Part shown: piece after piece, positions 60,777-64,000 of the stretch
Layout of the letters: each line of letters starts with the position of its first letter
Numbering within the stretch: the stretch's first letter is position 1
Notes under the pieces: model-generated
What the model was told of the DNA's origin: nothing
The model's input: the letters and a program-made list of their open reading frames with translations, nothing else
The model's database searches: none
Made by a program: the position numbers and the translations under genes
From: Cricetomys ansorgei
Taxonomy: Eukaryota; Chordata; Mammalia; Rodentia; Nesomyidae
DNA: 64,000 nt
Assembly (NCBI GenBank): GCA_026225945.1
Contig: JAMJFZ010001133.1
Coordinates: forward strand, 13,870,001 to 13,934,000
Direction of reading: 5' to 3'

Positions 60777-61535
60777 TTACCCCCTTGTTTTACTATTGAT
60801 AAACAGTCAGAGGTCATTAAAGGTGGTGATGTTATCATTAGACTACTTCTTGCTGAATAGGGGCACTGAAGTCCTTGGAGCAAGTTTGATCTTCACTGTC
60901 AGGGTATGATTGGGAGTTGCAGGCCTCTGGCTTCGTAGCTAAGGGCCAGTAATCCTGATTAAAAGTCTAGTAAGAAATCTAGGAAGAAATTAAAAGTCTA
61001 GTAAGAAATGGATCTGTTGTTGAAGAAATCTAGACAAGATAAGGCAGGGTGTGACTAGTAGGATTAAGAAAAGGAGAAGGGTAGTGTTCAATTCCATATT
61101 GGACTATCAATATTCTACAGCATTGAGAAGTTACTTAAAATTGTAGAGATTTTCTGGAGTTGTCAGATCTTATCTTATACTGTACCTGACTAGTTAACAT
61201 AAAAACAACATTGCTCCCTGAGGAAGAGACAAAGACTACTTCTCTCTGATGTTAGTAAATCTAATCCTCGCTGATTTTTATAGCACTGTGGTAGCCTATG
61301 GAGAATCTATTTGGCCCTGGAGAATGAATAGTCTGAGCTACCCTTGGAGAACCTGGATAGACTGAAAGGAAATCTGATTATACATAGTTAGAGGAGTAGT
61401 TAGTCCTGCTCTCAGCAGTTATACCCAGGACTGCCAAATTATCTCTAATGGTTTTTAAGTGGTTTGCATAGAAACAAGAATTTTTCTTAAAGCCACACAA
61501 TAACCTCCTTGTTCTTCAAGGCAGAATCTTAGTCT
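60777..61535 (-). mobile_element. Retroviral internal fragment, non-coding
   Basis: Sequence between the purine tract and a SINE-like piece, with no open frame and no gag, pol or env domain that I can see. It contains a 21-bp duplication (ATTAAAAGTCTAGTAAGAAAT, near 60957 and 60988). Read as the decayed remainder of the element upstream of its 3' LTR. Confidence 0.45.
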
Positions 61536-61539
61536 TATA

Positions 61540-61645
61540 ATGACCACACTCACACAGGACAGCCTGAAACCCATGAGTCTGGCCCCGAACTTAAGCACTC
61601 TCCTGAGTTGTTAGGATTACAGGCATGTGCCACCACATCTCAGTT
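61540..61645 (-). mobile_element. Old B1-like SINE fragment, reversed
   Basis: CCTGAAACCCATGAGTCTGG, CTCCTGAGTTGTTAGGATTA and CAGGCATGTGCCACCACATC follow the reversed B1 pattern. Confidence 0.6.
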
Positions 61646-61730
61646 AGTTTCCAAAATCACATGGAAAGGGGGCACCTGGATAAACTTAGAGGAAAACTGA
61701 TAATAGACAGTTAAACTTACCCTAAGACCA

Positions 61731-61878
61731 TCTGCCTATCAGGTATTTATATTACGATCCACAGCAGTAGCAAAGCTACAGCTATGAAGTAGCAATGAAA
61801 ATACTTTTATGGTTGGGGGTCACCACAACATGAGGAACTGTATAAGAGCTGCAGCATTAGATAGGTTGAGAACCACTG
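61731..61878. mobile_element. URR1-like hAT element, right part (split copy)
   Basis: CCTAAGACCATCTGCCTATC, TTTTATGGTTGGGGGTCACC, and the right end GGTTGAGAACCACTG. The right 8-bp flank is TTCTAGAA (61879-61886), matching the left flank at 7 of 8 bases. Left and right parts sum to about 200 bp, as in the intact copy at 16352-16558. Confidence 0.9.
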
Positions 61879-62928
61879 TTCTAGAATGACTATAGAATAT
61901 CATGTCAAAGTTCCGTGTGGGGATTTTAGACAAAATGTTTAGTAATAAAACAAGGCAAACAACAAAATGGAAACATTTAGAAGACATGAACAAGGGCAGA
62001 ACTTAGAACTCTGAGGAAGCAGTGAGAAAGGGCTGCATGAGCCAGTGCATCGACTAAACATCTGCAGAAAGTGCACTCAAGGGGGGACACTAACTCCTAA
62101 TGTATGCAGGTATGCTTACGACCAGCTCCTGCAAATGAGCAATGGTTCTTCTGCATTCTTCCTTACCTAATGAACTAACTATTCCTTCTTCACTTGTAGT
62201 ATACCTGGTGCAGGTGGGATGGCCCCTGACAACCTTGAACAGTTAATGAGCATATCCTATGTGCCCACTGTGGTTGATGCAGAACACTAGAGCAGGGTCC
62301 AGCAGTGATTTCCTCAGAGCAGGTTTTCCCCACACTGACCCAAACTGGATTCTTTAGAAACATCAGATCTGCAAAAACTTAATCTTTTAAGTTAAAGCCA
62401 GTTTAATTTGACCTTGTATTACATGAAGCCAAAGTCATTACTATATTAATGTTAGCACAGTTAAATTATTTGTATTTACTAAAGTGTCAAAAATTATCAA
62501 GTTCCACAACTCTCATTTTAAAAGTTCAATACATTTAATACTTTTCCAAAATTCCATATTTACTTAGTTACTGAAAACTCATCATCAGGCAGATTGTATA
62601 CTAACCTAACTAAACTTTCATTTGGATATTTTATTTTATTTTATTTATGGTGGAAAAGAAAAATAAAAACAACTAAGAAGTTGCTATAGATGTGGGGGTT
62701 GCTCATTCCCCAGCTTAATCACCTGTATGTGCACAGCAACATTCACACCTCGGCACATACATTTGCATTGCCAAATTTCAAAGCCTCAGGCATTATCACT
62801 TCCGCTTTTTAAGTGGCATAATAATGTGGGAAATGGTTAAGCTTATCCTTATCTGCCACTCAAACAACTCTTGTGTTACAAAAATAGATTTTTTTCCACT
62901 TGGTGAATAAGTATGTGTGCGCACTTGT

Positions 62929-62958
62929 GTGTGAATGTGTGTGTGTGTGTGTATGTGT
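62929..62958. repeat. (TG)n run
   Basis: About 12 TG units with small breaks. Confidence 0.85.
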
Positions 62959-63404
62959 GATGTCTTATGTTCATGTCAGTGTTACTAGGATTTGGTTTTG
63001 TGATGAAATGATTTCACTTATCAGATGACATTGCTGGGGGATGGAAAATCCCATTTATACTTTAATGAGTAGAGACTATGATTCAAGGCAAAATCAAGTA
63101 ACCACTAGAACCTGGGAATCAAATTCATGCGAGTATGTATAAATAACTGGGGTACTAGCATGTATCTTGTTTTCCGACAGATTTTATAACAATCTCAACT
63201 CACATTTCTTTAAGGAATGCCTATATAAGCTGAAGGAAAAAAAAAAAAAAACAACTCCACCTACTGGTGGCTAGTACTGAAAAGATTGGTCAATGAGAGA
63301 CCATTTTCAAATGTTCTTCATTGGTTTAATAAAGATGGCCAGGGAAAGGATCAGGTTAAAAAAAAATTCATTCTAAATAAATGTGCAACTTTTGTGCTTT
63401 GTTT

Positions 63405-63553
63405 GTTGTTTTTCAAAACAGGGGTTCTCTGTGTAACTCTGGCTGTCCTGGAGCTCACTCTGCAGACCAGGCTAGCCTCCAACTCACAGAGATATGCCTG
63501 CCTCTGCCTCCCAAGTGCTGGTATTAAAGGCATGAGCCACTACTGCTGGCTGT
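63405..63553 (-). mobile_element. B1 SINE, reversed
   Basis: CTCTGGCTGTCCTGGAGCTC, CTGCAGACCAGGCTAGCCTC, CCTCTGCCTCCCAAGTGCTG and ATTAAAGGCATGAGCCACTA give a clear copy. Confidence 0.93.
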
Positions 63554-63811
63554 TCATGTTTTAATAAACACTTAGCATCAGTGTTTTGCCATTTAAGAAG
63601 ATAATAAAACAATTTGTGGCATAAAATGTATTATTGAATGATATTCTTTTTCTTACCTTTATCTGAATTAAAAAATGATTTAGTTGAATCAAGTACTCTT
63701 TCACTATACGTTTTAATCAGTCATGCCTAAGATAAAGAAGCTCGGGGTGACTGGAAATCTGCTTTGTACCCACCACTCCTTGAGTGCCCTTTGCTCACAA
63801 AGTGTGACATT

Positions 63812-64000
63812 AGAGTTGGTCTTAGGGTTTCTGTTGCTGTAATAAACACCATGACCAAAAGCAACTTTAGGAGGAAAGGATTTATTTCATCTTACAGCTT
63901 ATAGTTTATTACTGAGGGAAGTCAGAGCTTAAGGAGGGAACTGAAGCAGAGGCCATGCAGGAGTGATACTGGACTGCTCGCTAGTCTCATGGTAGACTAT
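63812..64000 (-). mobile_element. MaLR-type LTR, reversed, cut by the window edge
   Basis: TTTCTGTTGCTGTAATAAAC, ACCATGACCAAAAGCAACTT, GGAGGAAAGGATTTATTT is the reversed end of the same LTR class as the one at 7758-8106. Confidence 0.6.

Larger units (their letters stand above)
55279..64000 (-). other. Nbea: Nbea intron before exon a (partial)
   Basis: At least 8.7 kb with no upstream coding exon visible. It holds an AAAAC-rich stretch (55623-55737), a TATC array (57927-58496), a GGAA purine tract (59392-59615), the nested URR1/LTR insertion (60206-61878), a TG run (62929-62958), a reversed B1 (63405-63553) and the start of a MaLR-type LTR (63812-64000). Confidence 0.9.

Overview
The window is vertebrate nuclear DNA from a muroid rodent. 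The evidence is a protein gene split into small exons with GT/AG splice sites, plus a repeat set of B1, B2/B3 and ID SINEs, URR1 hAT elements, MaLR-type LTRs and rodent L1 3' ends. Several B1 copies have a cricetid-like head (GGGCGGTGGTGGC or GGGCAGTGGTGG). That is only a weak hint of a hamster or vole-type rodent rather than a mouse.

The only protein-coding gene I can support is Nbea (neurobeachin), on the minus strand. The gene starts beyond the right edge and ends beyond the left edge. Nine consecutive coding exons are present, labelled a to i in transcript order: 55138-55278, 49639-49758, 40069-40221, 25811-25978, 12049-12138, 9590-9782, 8163-8234, 5657-5812 and 4710-4880. They join without a frame break into 1264 nt (421 codons plus one base). 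Exons a-e carry most of the BEACH domain, f and g the BEACH-to-WD40 linker, and h and i the first WD40 blades. Boundaries a/b to e/f are phase 0; f/g onward are phase 1. The exons match NBEA, not its paralogue LRBA. Neurobeachin is a neuronal BEACH/WD40 scaffold that binds protein kinase A and acts in receptor and vesicle trafficking.

Everything else is intron. By region: 1-4.7 kb, 3' intron with old SINEs and a CCATC-type pyrimidine array; 4.7-12.1 kb, five close-set exons with a MaLR-type LTR beside exon g; 12.1-25.8 kb, an intron with a 36-bp CpG-rich minisatellite and an intact URR1; 25.8-40.1 kb, an intron with L1 3' ends, SINEs and a perfect 13-bp hairpin; 40.1-55.1 kb, two introns with ID, B2 and B1 elements, a CA run and possible conserved blocks; 55.3-64 kb, the 5' intron with a 570-bp TATC array, a GGAA purine tract and a URR1 split by an LTR-retrovirus fragment.

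The most notable observations are three in-frame equivalent donor sites at 18-nt spacing after exon g, a tandem acceptor at exon f that toggles five residues, the minisatellite open in several frames, and the datable nested insertion (LTR in URR1). I see no second gene, no RNA gene other than SINE-derived ones, and no new multi-gene system.
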